NCBI GenBank assembly: GCA_949752795.1
Contig: OX457060.1
Coordinates: 2,088,501-2,152,500, forward strand
Reading direction: 5' to 3'
Source of the DNA: Hyperoodon ampullatus
Taxonomy: Eukaryota > Chordata > Mammalia > Artiodactyla > Ziphiidae
Length of the DNA stretch: 64,000 nt
Every line of letters begins with the position of its first letter. Position 1 is the first letter of the stretch. The notes beneath the pieces were generated by a model. The model was not told the DNA's origin. It was given only the letters and a program-made list of their open reading frames with translations, and ran no database searches. Both the position numbers and the translations under genes were made by a program. Positions 36,607-48,600 of this stretch are shown in pieces.

Positions 36607-39600
36607 GGGGGGGCGGGGCAGCAAACAACGTCCTGACGGACGTCCTGTTTCCCATCCTGTCCCCTTGAAGCCCAGGCTGAGTGCCGGGGCTGGAGTTGGA
36701 GGAGCGGCTCCTCAGGTCCTGTGGCAGATGCGCTACCTGTGTCAGGCGAGCTCATCCTTTAAGCGGCATCCCTAACTGCTGCTCTGGGAGGACAAAGAGA
36801 AAGCCCAGTGGCAGCAGGTCAGGGAAACCCCACTGGTCTCTATGTCACAGGGAAGTCCCTAGGAGTCCATCCCACCAGCCAGCTCCTCCATGGACTGCGG
36901 GGTGCAGCATCCAGCTTCCCCTTAGCAGCCACCTGTGGGCTTGGCTTGAGCTGGTCAGACTCTCAAGGCTGTCCCATGCAGAGCTGTGAGCAGCTACGCA
37001 GGCCCAGGTCCCCTGGGGTGGCTCTGAGAACCTGGAGACTGGGCTGAGAGCAGCGGCCGAGGCCCCCACTGTGGGAGCAGGGAGCCAGGAGAGGGGTGCC
37101 CACCCTTCCTGGCGTGGGTGTTTTGAGAAACCTCCGGTGTTGCGGTAACTTTTCAAATAGCTATGGCTCATCCCCAGCCTCCTCCTTCTTGGAGATGACC
37201 TTCTGCCCTGGGTTCTCATCTCTATGGAGCAGGTCACCCAGGAAGGCAGGACTGAGGGAAGGTTGCCGCTGGGTGAGGGGCCTCAGCTCTGGCTGTGGGC
37301 AGAGGGCCACGTGGGATCCCCGCCCATGCACCCTTCATGGAGACTGCTAGCACACAGTGAGTTAACCTTGGTTATTGAACTCAGCCACCTGAGAGCCCCT
37401 CTCTTCCACCTTCCCTCTTCCTCCACACACATGGGTGATGGAGTCAAGCCCAGAGATGTTCCTCTGGGAACAGGGTCCCAGAGCCAGTGGCCCCACTGGC
37501 AGGCCTACCTATGTGGTGGCAGATCCAGATCCAGATGGCGCGGACCCTCTCCAGGTCACTGTGGGCCTCCTGGAGCAGGTCGCTTACCAGCGCGTCCAGG
37601 CCGCTCTTGACTGTCACCTGGGAAGTGGGAGGGGTGTGCTACGTCAGGGCCCAAACAAGGGCTGTGGGGAGCCCGGTGCCTTGCCACTTGCAGCCAACAC
37701 TGCCCTTCCTCCAGGCAGAGAAGGAGAGGCCCAGAGGCTCAAAGGCTGGGCTTAGGGCAACCTTGATGCGGGGCTGGACGTGGTGGGCAGTGCTGACCAG
37801 CTGAACCACTGGCCCTAGAGCCATCACATCTTCTCTCTGCAGCTCCTGGGGCCAGTCAAGTGGCCATCTGGGCGCTGTAGCAGGCCCTAGTCATGGTCAA
37901 CACTACCCGAAGCAATCGACAGATTTAGCACAATCCCTATAAAAGTCCAACAGCCTTTTTTTGCAAAAATGAAAAAAACAGTCCTCAAATTCATACGGAA
38001 TTCTAAGGGGCCTGGAATAGCCAAAACCATTTTGAAAAAAGATGAACAAAGTTGGAGGACACAGATTTCTGGATTTCAAACTTACTTAAAGTTACAGTAA
38101 TCACAACAGTGTGATATCGACATAAGGGTTATATAGACTAATGAAACAGAATTGAGTCTAGAAATAAACTCATACGTCTATGGCTAACTGACTTTTGACC
38201 AGGGTGTCAGGTCCATTCAATGGGGAAAGAATAGTCTCTTTAATAGATGGTAACTGACAACTGGATATCCATATGCAAAAGAAGGAAGTTGGACCCCTAC
38301 ATCATACCATATATAAAAATTAACTCAAAAATAATCTATGACCTAAATATAAGAACTTAAACCATAAAACTCTTAGAAGAAAACACAGGGGTAAATTGCG
38401 TTGACCTTGGATTTGGCAATGGATTCTTAGATATGATACCAAAAGCACAGGATATAAAAGAAAAAATAGATTAATTTGGCTTCATAACAATAAAAATCTT
38501 CTGTGCATCAAAGGACAATATTAAGAAAGTGAAAAGATAATTTATAGAATGGAAGAAAGTATTTGCAAATCATATCCCTGATAAGGGTTTAATATCCAGA
38601 ATATATAAAGAACCCTTATAATTCAACAACAAAAAGACAACACAATTTTACAATGGGCCAAGGACTTGAATATGCATTTCTCCAAAAATATATAAATGGC
38701 CAATAGACACATGAAAAGATGCTCAATGTCATTAGTCACTAGGGAAATGCAAATCAAAACCACAGTGAGATACTACTTCATACCCACTAGGATGGCTATA
38801 GTAAAAAAAAAAAAAAAGGCAATCAAAAAATTGGGAAAAATTTGAAGAAATTAGAACCCTTGTACATTGCTGGTGGGAATGTAAAACGGTACAGCTGCTG
38901 TGGGAAACAATTTGTCAGTTCCTCAAAAATTTCAACATGGAATTACCATATGACCCAGCAATTCCACTCCTAGGTATATATACAAAAAGAACTGCAGACA
39001 GGTACTCAGATACCTGTTCACCAATGTTCATGGGGCAATATTCACAGTAGCCAAAAGGTAGAAACAATGCAAGTGCCCATCACAGATGAATGGATAAACA
39101 AAATGTGGTATATCCATGCAATGAAATATTACTCATCCATGAAAAGGAATGAAGTTCTCAGAACTTCACAATGCTAAGTGAAACAAGTCAGACACAAAAA
39201 GACACAGTGTATGATTCTTACTTATATGAAATATCTAGACTAGACAAATTCATAGAGACAGTAAATAAATTAGAGGTTACCAGGGGCTGGGAGGAGGGAG
39301 AATGGGGAGTTATTGCTTAATGGGTACAAAGTTTCTGCTTGGGGTGATTTTGGAAGTAGACAGTGGTGATGGTTGTACAACACTGGGAATGTAATTGACG
39401 TCACTGAATTGTACACTTAAAAACGATTCAAATGGCAAATTATATGGCATATGTTTTACCATAATATATAAAAACAGAGCAAGTTAGGTTTTCTGCAGGG
39501 ATCCTCAGGAGGAAACAGGGCTGGGGTTGCTGGAAAGGCAGCCCTGGCCATGCTCACTCTTTCTAGAGAAGCAGGGGCACCTGTGCGCTTACCTCTGCAA

Positions 39601-42600
39601 TGGTTGCCCGCGCCTCGGTCAGCTCTCACCCTAGGTCCTCCTGACCTGCCCTCCCCTGGGACGGCTCCGCCGCTCACACGGGAGCTCCAGGGCCCACCCT
39701 CCGAGCACAGGGAGGCCGCCAGGCCCCTCCGCGTGCTCCCTCGCCCGGCTGCTCCAACACCACGGTCCTGTCTTTGTCCCTCTCCCAGGGCCTAGAAGCA
39801 CACGTTGCAGGCCCACATTACAGCCTGGCTGACTCCTGACTTAATCCCCAGCTTCGGTTCTATGGCTTCTGGCCCTTTGGTCCCCACTGACTGCTCTCTG
39901 AGGCTGTCCAGTAGCCTGTCCATCCCTCCTGGCAGCCCTGACAACATGTCCCACCCTGCACAGACTCTGGACGCCCGCCTTCCCTTCCCTCAGTCATGCA
40001 GATGACCAGGCCTCAGACTCAACAGGGCCCAGGCAAGGCTTCCTTACCCGCGAGCCCTCCTCCTCCTCAGCTGGGCCCTCTGCCGGCCTCGGAGCCAGGC
40101 CGCGTCCTCACCTCCTCCTCCCGGCCCTGGCGGCCCCAGCCTCTCCCGTCTGCCGCGTCTCTTCAAAACGCCCCCCAGGCTCTCTCTCAGGACTGCCCGC
40201 ATCTAGTCTCCCGTCCGTGCCAGGCTCCTGTGGGGTCTTCCCTCCACTCCCGCCCCCTCCAGCCCCCATTTGCCCTCCAGCCTGCTGGAGCCTGGCCCAG
40301 GCCTTCAGCCTCCTCTGAGCTGCCCCCCTGGAAGTACCAAGGGCCTCAGTGCTGAGCAGTGGAAGGGAGCCTGTCTAGCCTCACCTGGAAAGAGTGAACC
40401 ATGCCTGCACCTTCTAGAACACTGACCCTTCCTGGTCTCACCCAGCCTCAGGTGGCTCCTGGCCCTGCCTTCCCCAAGAGGGCACCCTCCCTGTGGCTTC
40501 AGCTCTTAGCTGAATCTGACGGCTCCCAAAGCAGGGTTTCCAGCCCAGACCTCTCCAGGCTAGATACAGCTCCGGGCTCGGCTATCCAGCTGCCCAGGGG
40601 TCACCTCCACAGGCACTAGAGCCCACTGCACCCCACACAAACCGTCACCCCCCGACACATGCTCCAGCTCCCTCGCTCCGCATGCCGAGAAGCTACCCTG
40701 CCTGCCCTCCACCACTCAGCGCAGTGACTGGGCAAGGCCTGCCTCACCTTCACCTCACTGCACACACACTGGGGAGGGGTCCTTCCCCTCTGCCTCCAGC
40801 TCCTCTCCGTTCTCAGTGTCCCCGCTTCATCCAGGGATGCCTCCTCCTGCCGGGACAGCTGGACACCCCCTACTGATGTCCCTGCCTTGAATCAGACTCT
40901 CTGATCTGAGCTCCTATCATCACTCATCAGTTCAGCAAACAAGGTTCCCGAGTATCCACTAGGTGCCAGCCCCAGGGTGGTTTTTCTAGGACTGTAGACG
41001 ATCTCCCGGCTTATCGGCCTAGGATCGCTCCCTCTGACCTTAGCAACGGGTCCAGCTCCTTAGCTGCTCCAATCAGACTCTCTGTGGTATGGCTCCTGCC
41101 TGGCTCCCAGGACCCCAGTGTGTCCCTAGGGCATCAGCTCTTGTAGCTGCTCCTCCCCACACCCACCCCAGATGTGCCCAGGCCCAGAGGTGTGGGAGCT
41201 CAGCCGCCCACGTGTTCAGGGGTGAGGACTGCTGTGGTCATGTGGGTGCTGGCCATCTGCATCTGTGGTCCTCCCCACAGCCTCACGTCCCTTCCTTCAT
41301 GGGCTGGGGCTGGCAGGGCTCAGCAGCAGCAGTGCCCCAGTGGGCAGGGGAGGACGGGACAGGGCTGGCTGGAGGCGCCTGCCAACAGGGAGGCATGGGG
41401 TGTGTAGCCTGAGGCGAAAGCCTCAGGACCGTGGGTGGGGTGGGAGGGTGAAATGGCCTCTGTCCGGGGGACTTCTGTCCCCCTCCCACGTGCTGTGGAA
41501 AGGAGCTCCGTACTGTCCATCCAAGGGACTCAGGATACACTCAGGAGGGGTCTGGGGAGAGCCTTTGCCGCTCTGGTTTGGGAAACTCCAAGCCGCCTAG
41601 TGGGGGTGACCATCGCAGGCAGAGGGCCCGGCTCTCCTACCTGTGACGCATAGGTGTCCAGTTTCTCAAACTGCCGCAGGTCCAGGGGCATGGATTTCAG
41701 GCTGGAGCGATCCCAGGGGTAGGCTGGAAACACAGGGAGGTTGGTCAGGGTCTGAGACTGGCCAACAGGACTGCCTGGCCCAGGGCTCCCTGTCTTTTTG
41801 AGGAGCTGTGACTGCCTGACCTTCAACACGATTCCCAGACTGAAACACTGCTCTCAAGAGCTAGATCTCTCAGAAGGGTTCCTCGGTCCAACTGGTTTGG
41901 GAACCGTGGTAACTCCTCTAGGCCTCTGGGAGACTCACAGGGATGGTAAGCAGACCCCAGAAGTCAGCAGTATAGAAAGTGATTGATTGCACCTCAATCA
42001 ATTCAGCAGCCCCAGACGGACTGAGGACAGAATCCCTTCTCCCCACCCCATAGTTTCCTGCAGATTCCCTGCTAGCTTTCCCAGGAATGAATGCTCTGTG
42101 GGAAGCACCCAGGCAGAGCTGCTCGCCACTGATATCCTGGCCACGGTGCCCAGGGTAGTCTGAAGGGCACCCGGGTGTAGGAGAGGGCATGATGGTCCTG
42201 GGCCACCTGGATCTCCATAGGGTGAGGTGCGTTTGGCACCCAGACAGGCTTCTTCCCTTGACCATGGTTATCTGGAGACTGACCACTTGCACCCCAAGAA
42301 AGTTAAGAGTTCTGGCAACAGGTGCCCAAAGTACAGTGGGGGGGCCCCTGAGGGAAGCTGGGCCTCAGAATCACCCTTCTACGCACAGCCTTTCTCAGAG
42401 GAAGCCAGGACACAGGACAGCCCCAGGCAGCTGCTGCAGGGCTGACTGACCAGTGGTCAGACCAACCCATGGGTGGACGGGCAGCAAACCCCTGTCCCAG
42501 CCCGGAGAAGAGCCTGGGCTCTGGCTGGGTCTTTCTTATTCAAGGCCCTCTGAGCCAGGCTGACCAAAATCAGGCAAGCTGGCTAGGAGGACAGGGCGGG

Positions 42601-45600
42601 GGTGAGAGGCGGATGGGGCCAAAGGGGCACTGATCCCCTGACTCCAGTGGATCAACTCCCAGCCTGCTATGTCAGGAACCTCTGGGTGCTGGGTGAGTAA
42701 GGGGTGCTGGTGGGACCCCAGGACATGACAGCAAGGCTGGGAAGAGCAGAGTAACATGGGAAAGTGCCTGGTGGGGCTGCACAAGGCCTGGGGTCTTGTC
42801 CGGTGACCTCCCCCTCACTGGGCTGTGCTAAAGCCAGCAGCCCAGCCTCCGGCGCAATCTATGGGGCACCTGGGGGAGTGAAAGAGACGGTGGATCACGT
42901 GGTAAAGTCAGCAGCACTCTTCTCCCTGGGAGGGTGCAGGGTGAGGGTCCTTTGCAGGCAAACGCAGAGCAGGGGTGTGAAGCCGCTGTGCCCGGGGCGG
43001 GGCTGCGCCTTCATGTACCCACACAACCCTCGTGGACTGTGAGAGTCCTTTTTTTCTTTTCAGTTTAAGCAGAAAAATAATTTATTAAGTGTCTTCAAGT
43101 AACTGCGTGAGCTACAGGAAGACCAGAACAGCAAGTGTAGAGGCTGCATAGCCAGAACCAGGGCTGGAATTCAGACTGTGGAACCGCGGGGGACAGCATT
43201 TTGGAGAGTGTCGCCATTCCCACCGAGATGCATGCAGTGGTTTCCTTGGTGCTATAGACCTGAGAGGTGTGGTGAGAGGGTGGGGACGCCACCAGTGCTG
43301 GCTGGAGCAGCTCCACGACCCTCCCTGGGCCAGCACTGCATGTCAGGCAGTGCCAGCTGGTCAGGGAGCTGGTCAACGTCTGGCCACAGAGGAGCTCCCA
43401 GCCTCCAGTCAAGCTCAGCCGTCAGGAGCAGGCCACACGGGTCCTTCTGCACTTCCCCACTGCTGTGGGTCCCTTCCCGTTAGGACCCAGGCCTTCTCCC
43501 TTCTCAGCCTCACACTGGATTTGGCCCCCTCTCTCTGCTCCCTCGGTCCCTGCTGACGCCCTGCAGGAGTCCTCGTGGAGGGGGGTCGGTGGTGGGGAGA
43601 GGTGCTGGTCCCTGTGACCTCTGACACATCCAGGATCCGAGGCTGTTCCTCTCCTAAGAGGGGACAGGGTGCGTGGTGGGCAGGCAGGCTGTGCAAACTC
43701 TACGGTGAGGCTGTGGCTTTGCCCAGCAGCCTAGCATTTTCTTTCTTCATTTTCTGCTCCTCTAATAAGCACCAAGGCTCCCTGGACGTCCCCCGCCCCC
43801 AGCCTTCTGTCCTGTACAGTCTTACCCTGGAGCTCCCTAGAAGCCCAGCGCCATCGCGGCTCAGTGACTGTCTGGTGCCAGAGCTGGGATTTCTCACCTC
43901 CCATCACTCAGATCACCTCAGGGCCTATCTCGGGTGGCCTACCGTGCGGCCCTCGTCCAGCCAGACCCTCAGAAGGGAGGGGGACACGACAGGAGGCCCT
44001 GCCGAGCTTCCCGCCTTCTTGGTGCCCTCTTCCCCCCACGGACTCTGGCTCCTGCCATCCTCTGACAAGGGCCGTCACGGTGACCTAAGTGGATATGAAG
44101 TGGACTTACACATTTAACAAGCGTCAGCTCTGCAAATGAGGTCTCCCCGCCCCCATTTCAAAGAAGGATGCTGTTTCTAAAATGGGACTGAAAAACCCTA
44201 TTATTAGGAAAGTTTTACCCTTTCTTGGTTCCATTCTACAATATCTGAACATTAAGAATATCCATAATGATTTATGCCTCATTAAATTTACTTTCTGAGC
44301 AGATTACATAATATTTGAATATGATTTTGCATGAATACATTTAAAATACCAGTGGCATTAACTAAGTTATTCTAATTTTAAAGCAAAACAATGGGAAGAT
44401 GTACCAAACTGTACTAAACCTTAGATGTCATCTGGTCTGAGCCGAGGGGGAAACTGAGGCCCAGGGAAGGTGAGTGAGGACCAAAAGCAGGATTCGAACC
44501 CAGGCCGTCTATTACCCATTCGGGATTTCTTCCTCTGCCCCTCTCTGCTTATTCACCTGCCTCCCTCCTTACAGATGCTTGGCATTCCATTTAAAGGTAA
44601 TACAATTCTGAATTCTGTTTTTAATGTTTCCCGTAACGGGCTGCCTTGTTATTGGTGGGGTTTATGCTTTAGCTTTGGGATCACATCTGGTGCGTGAGCT
44701 TTTTACTTCTCTACCTGTGTCCATGGCAGACGTTGCCAATCAATTATGAAATTTCTGTCCCCTGAGCCCAGAGGTGGCCCCAGACTCCCAGCACAGTGCT
44801 CCAGGGAGCCATTTCCAATTGAGCGCAGATCGGCTCATGAGGCCAAACCAACTTAACCGTCTCAGAGAATGGCTCCAAAGAAGGCCCCGCAACTTACCAT
44901 GGGCGTCTTTCCCTCCAGGCTGCCGGGCTCTTGTGTTTCCATTTTTATCGCCTTGTAAACCTACAATACCCCAAAGGTCAGAAGCAGAGACACTTCAGAA
45001 GAAATAGAAACGCAAGCGCAGACGATTCTCTGTGTGGGTGTCCTTGTTTCTGACCTCTCCTCTTCACTCTCCCTCCCACAGCCTTCTTGCTCCCATCCCC
45101 ACCCACCACGGAATTGCTGCTGGGATTGCCCCGGGCCTCCTGCTGAGGAATAGGGAGGACTGGCAGCCAGGGAGGGGATGACAAGAAAGAGAAGTGCAGT
45201 CTGTGAGCAGAGGGAGAATTTGCTTGGGCATCAAGCCTTGCGATTATTCAGTGGGCCTGCCTGGAGCTCCATGTTCCTCCCTCCTCTGGACACTCCTGCC
45301 ATCTTGGACCACAGCTGGGGGTCCTGAGAACACCAGTGAATTCACTACCAGATGACCCCAGGACAAGAACTGACCATGGGCAGTTCATGAAAGCGGAGAG
45401 AGGGGAGTTATTCCTCGGGAAGGTTCAAGGACAACCAAATCCTATAAATCCAGGACTGTTAAGGCAGAACGGTCAGCAATTGTTATTAGACTCCACAGGC
45501 AACAGGAGAGAATTTCCTGCTGCTTTGAAGCCAGGTCAGGAAGATGTGGGTCCCTCATGGAGCCAGGAGGAGCCAGAGGTGGGGAAGCCAAGGCAAGTTC

Positions 45601-48600
45601 TTCTCTGCCCTTGAAGGCCACTGTAGGCCTTCAGATGTACAGAAGGTTGCAAATGTACATAGGCCACTCTGAGAAACAGTGGGCCTTGTCTTTCTTACAC
45701 CCACATTTTGTTTCCACCTACATTCTATGGTAGAGTGATGGAGGTTCACAAGAGTGGCCAGATGTTTTGGCTTGTGCGTTATTGACTATCTCATTTCACC
45801 TCATGACAATCCTACGAGGGATGTTGAAGTAGTTTCCTCCTTTCATACATGAGGAAACTGAGTCCAAAAGAGCGGTTAAGCCACTTGCCTGAGGTCGCAC
45901 AGCTGGGATCTGGAGCCAGCCAGTCTACACCTCTCCACACCTGCCTGCCCTCCCGAGGCCCTGGCTGCTGAGGGCTGCAGGACCAGGCAGCCTTGGAGGA
46001 GCTGCCTCGGCCCCCGTCTCCCCACGAGCGGACAGGAAGGTTCACTTCATGACCCTCAGCCTTGGCTGTTCTGCAGCCTCCGTTCCTTGGCCGGCATTTC
46101 CCCAGGCCCCTGTTTACCCACAGGATGGACAGACGCAGGGAGAGGACCAAGAAGGGAGCGGAGGAGCCGTCGTGGGCCTGGGCCTGGGCCTGGGCCTGCG
46201 CGCAGCACAGAAGGCAGCCAGGTGCGGTGGTGCAGGGTACAGGCTTCATTAGGACCTGGCTTCTGATCCGCTTCCTAACTGGGTGACTGGGCAGTCAGTT
46301 CACCTCTCTGAGCCTTTGCTGATCTAAAAGGCGGGGGTAATACTGGTGCGTATCAAAGAGTTAAAAACTTATTGAGTGTACAGTGCTTAGCACTGTGCAT
46401 GCCACGTTTTAGGCAGTCAATAAACGGTGCCTAAAAACAACGGCACTCTCGTGATGAAATTCATCTTTAGCTAAATGCCTTGTGTTACACCTACTGGCAG
46501 AGACTTAAGAGCAGGGGTTGCGGAGTGTGGAGAAGAGAGTGTCCCGGATGAAGCTGTCGTGTCCCTGCCTCTTCCCAGTGTGTAGGCCCAGGTCACTCCT
46601 CTCCTTCCCCAAGAAGGTGTCCAGGCTGGGTTTTGGCCCTTCCAGCTACCCTCAATCCTCCCTGCCAGCCCTCCACACATGAGTAGCCCTGTACGTACGT
46701 ACGTTTAGCCAAGGGGAACTTCTTGAGCAGCTGGGGCATGGCATCCCGAGGGTGGACCTCCACAGTCAGCTGTGTCCCTGCAAAGGAATAGGAGGTGATA
46801 TTCTCAGCCAGACGCTGCCAGGAAAGGGTGCAATGTCTCATGACAGATGTTTGATCAATAAAACACAACTGGTTTTAGAGCTTTCTTTGGAACGTGCAAA
46901 TAATTTTTGTTTACAAAACCAAAAAACAAGAAATAAGCAGACAGGTTCCAGATCTGGGCAAGATGGAGTAAACAAATTCTACCTTGTCTCTCCCACCGAA
47001 TGCAACTGTAGGCATTGGAAAGAATGCATGGGCCAACTCTTTGAGGACTCCGCAAAGTAAATGGTAGGTAAATGGGGAAGGAAGATTAGAATTTTAAGCA
47101 TCATCAAATTGGCAGAGTTGACCACTCCCCACCCCCAATGGTATTACCTAGACTGGACTCAAAGGCAGCCCCAAACCCAGCAGTGCACAATGGATGCAGA
47201 GAAAAAGTGCTCTAAGAGAGGCCCTTTCTTTTGGCCTGTGGAGTGAGAAAGAGAAACTCTAAGAGTCAGAGTGGGGGAAATCCCCTGTTGTTTTTTACCC
47301 CTTTTTTCCATTATCTCCTGACTCAGCCCCCAGGGAAGTTCTGCTGGTATCAGTGCAGCAGTGAGTTTGGTGGCCCGGCAGGCACCTAAGTCTTTGAGGG
47401 GAGGTACCAGTGAAGCTATAATTCCCAAGAGTGTGGGAGAAAATACTCTTGATTTTTTTCTCTCTCTTTGTTCTCTGCTGATTGGTTCCAGATGCAGGCA
47501 GAATTGTGAGAACTACCTAGAAGAGTGGGGAAACTAAAACCCCAGTTTTTGGGCCAGAGGACTGGGAAGTGGGTCATAAAGAGGAGGGAGCTCAAGAAAG
47601 CAATTCCATAAAGTTATGGATGAACTCCTGTGGTCACCTCTTCATGGATGGACCTCATTCATGTTGTGCATGCTTTGATCTCATCCTAAGCATCATATCA
47701 GTCTTTGAGAACTAAACTAGGGGTAGACCAATGCCCAGACTGGCTGCTGGGTGCTGCATGTGCAGGGCAGATCTGTATAGCGTTGCAAAGGCTACAATCC
47801 CAAATTACTCAGTATAGAGAAACCCTAGAAAATATCAACTTAAAAAGGAAAAGAGAATCAACAGATACTAACACCATGATGACACAGATTTTGGAATTAT
47901 CAGACAAAGACTTTGAAAGAGCCATGATAACCATGCTCTAAAAAGTGAGGGCAAATAGTTTAAAATAAATGGAAAGATACAAAGTATCAGAAAAATGTAG
48001 AAGAGATAAAGAAGAAAGAAATAACAATTTTAGAACTGAAAAATATAGTTGTTTAAAAAATTATCTGGATATGCTCAATAGCAAAATAGAGATGACAAAG
48101 GAAAAAGTCAGTGAACTTGAACATAGATCAATAGGAATTATTGAAGAAAAACAGAGAGAAACAGTGAACAGAGCCTCAGGAACTTGTGTGACAATGCCTT
48201 AAGATCTAATGTTCATGTCACTGAGATCCCAGAAAGAGAGGAGAAATAGTGTGGTGCAGAAAAAAAATATTTGAAGAAATAATGACAGAATAATCAACAA
48301 AACCAAGAGCGGGTTCTTTGAAAGGATCAGTAAAATAGATAAAACTCTAACCAGAGTGACCAAATAAAAAAGAGGTAAGACACAGATCAGGAATCAAGAC
48401 ACCACTATCAGGAATGAAATGAGTTATATCACTACAGACCCCTTATATGTTAAAATAATAATAAGGGAGTAGTACACATAACTCTATGAAGAGAAATTCT
48501 GCAACTAAAATGAAGTGAACCAATTCCTTGAAAGTTACAAACTACCAAAACTCACCCAATGAGTAGATAACCTGAATTTTCCTATATGTATTTTTAAAAC

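Larger units (their letters stand above)
41724..44897 (-). other. KY: KY intron 5
   Basis: Phase 1, 3.2 kb, strong GTAAGTT donor. Mostly unique, with a MIR piece at 44425 and a sense AATAAA near 43083. Confidence 0.85.
44961..46702 (-). other. KY: KY intron 4
   Basis: Phase 1, 1.74 kb. The donor lies in the GTAC repeat; the acceptor is gtattgtag. Two MIR copies and a GGGCCT hexamer repeat lie inside. Confidence 0.88.

Noticed and set aside
35417..36655. Long minus-strand His/Thr-rich open frame (about 400 codons) and matching plus-strand Cys/Val-rich frames
   Set aside because: They are produced by the GT/CA repeat in KY intron 7, which avoids stops in several frames. The repeat lies between two proven KY exons.
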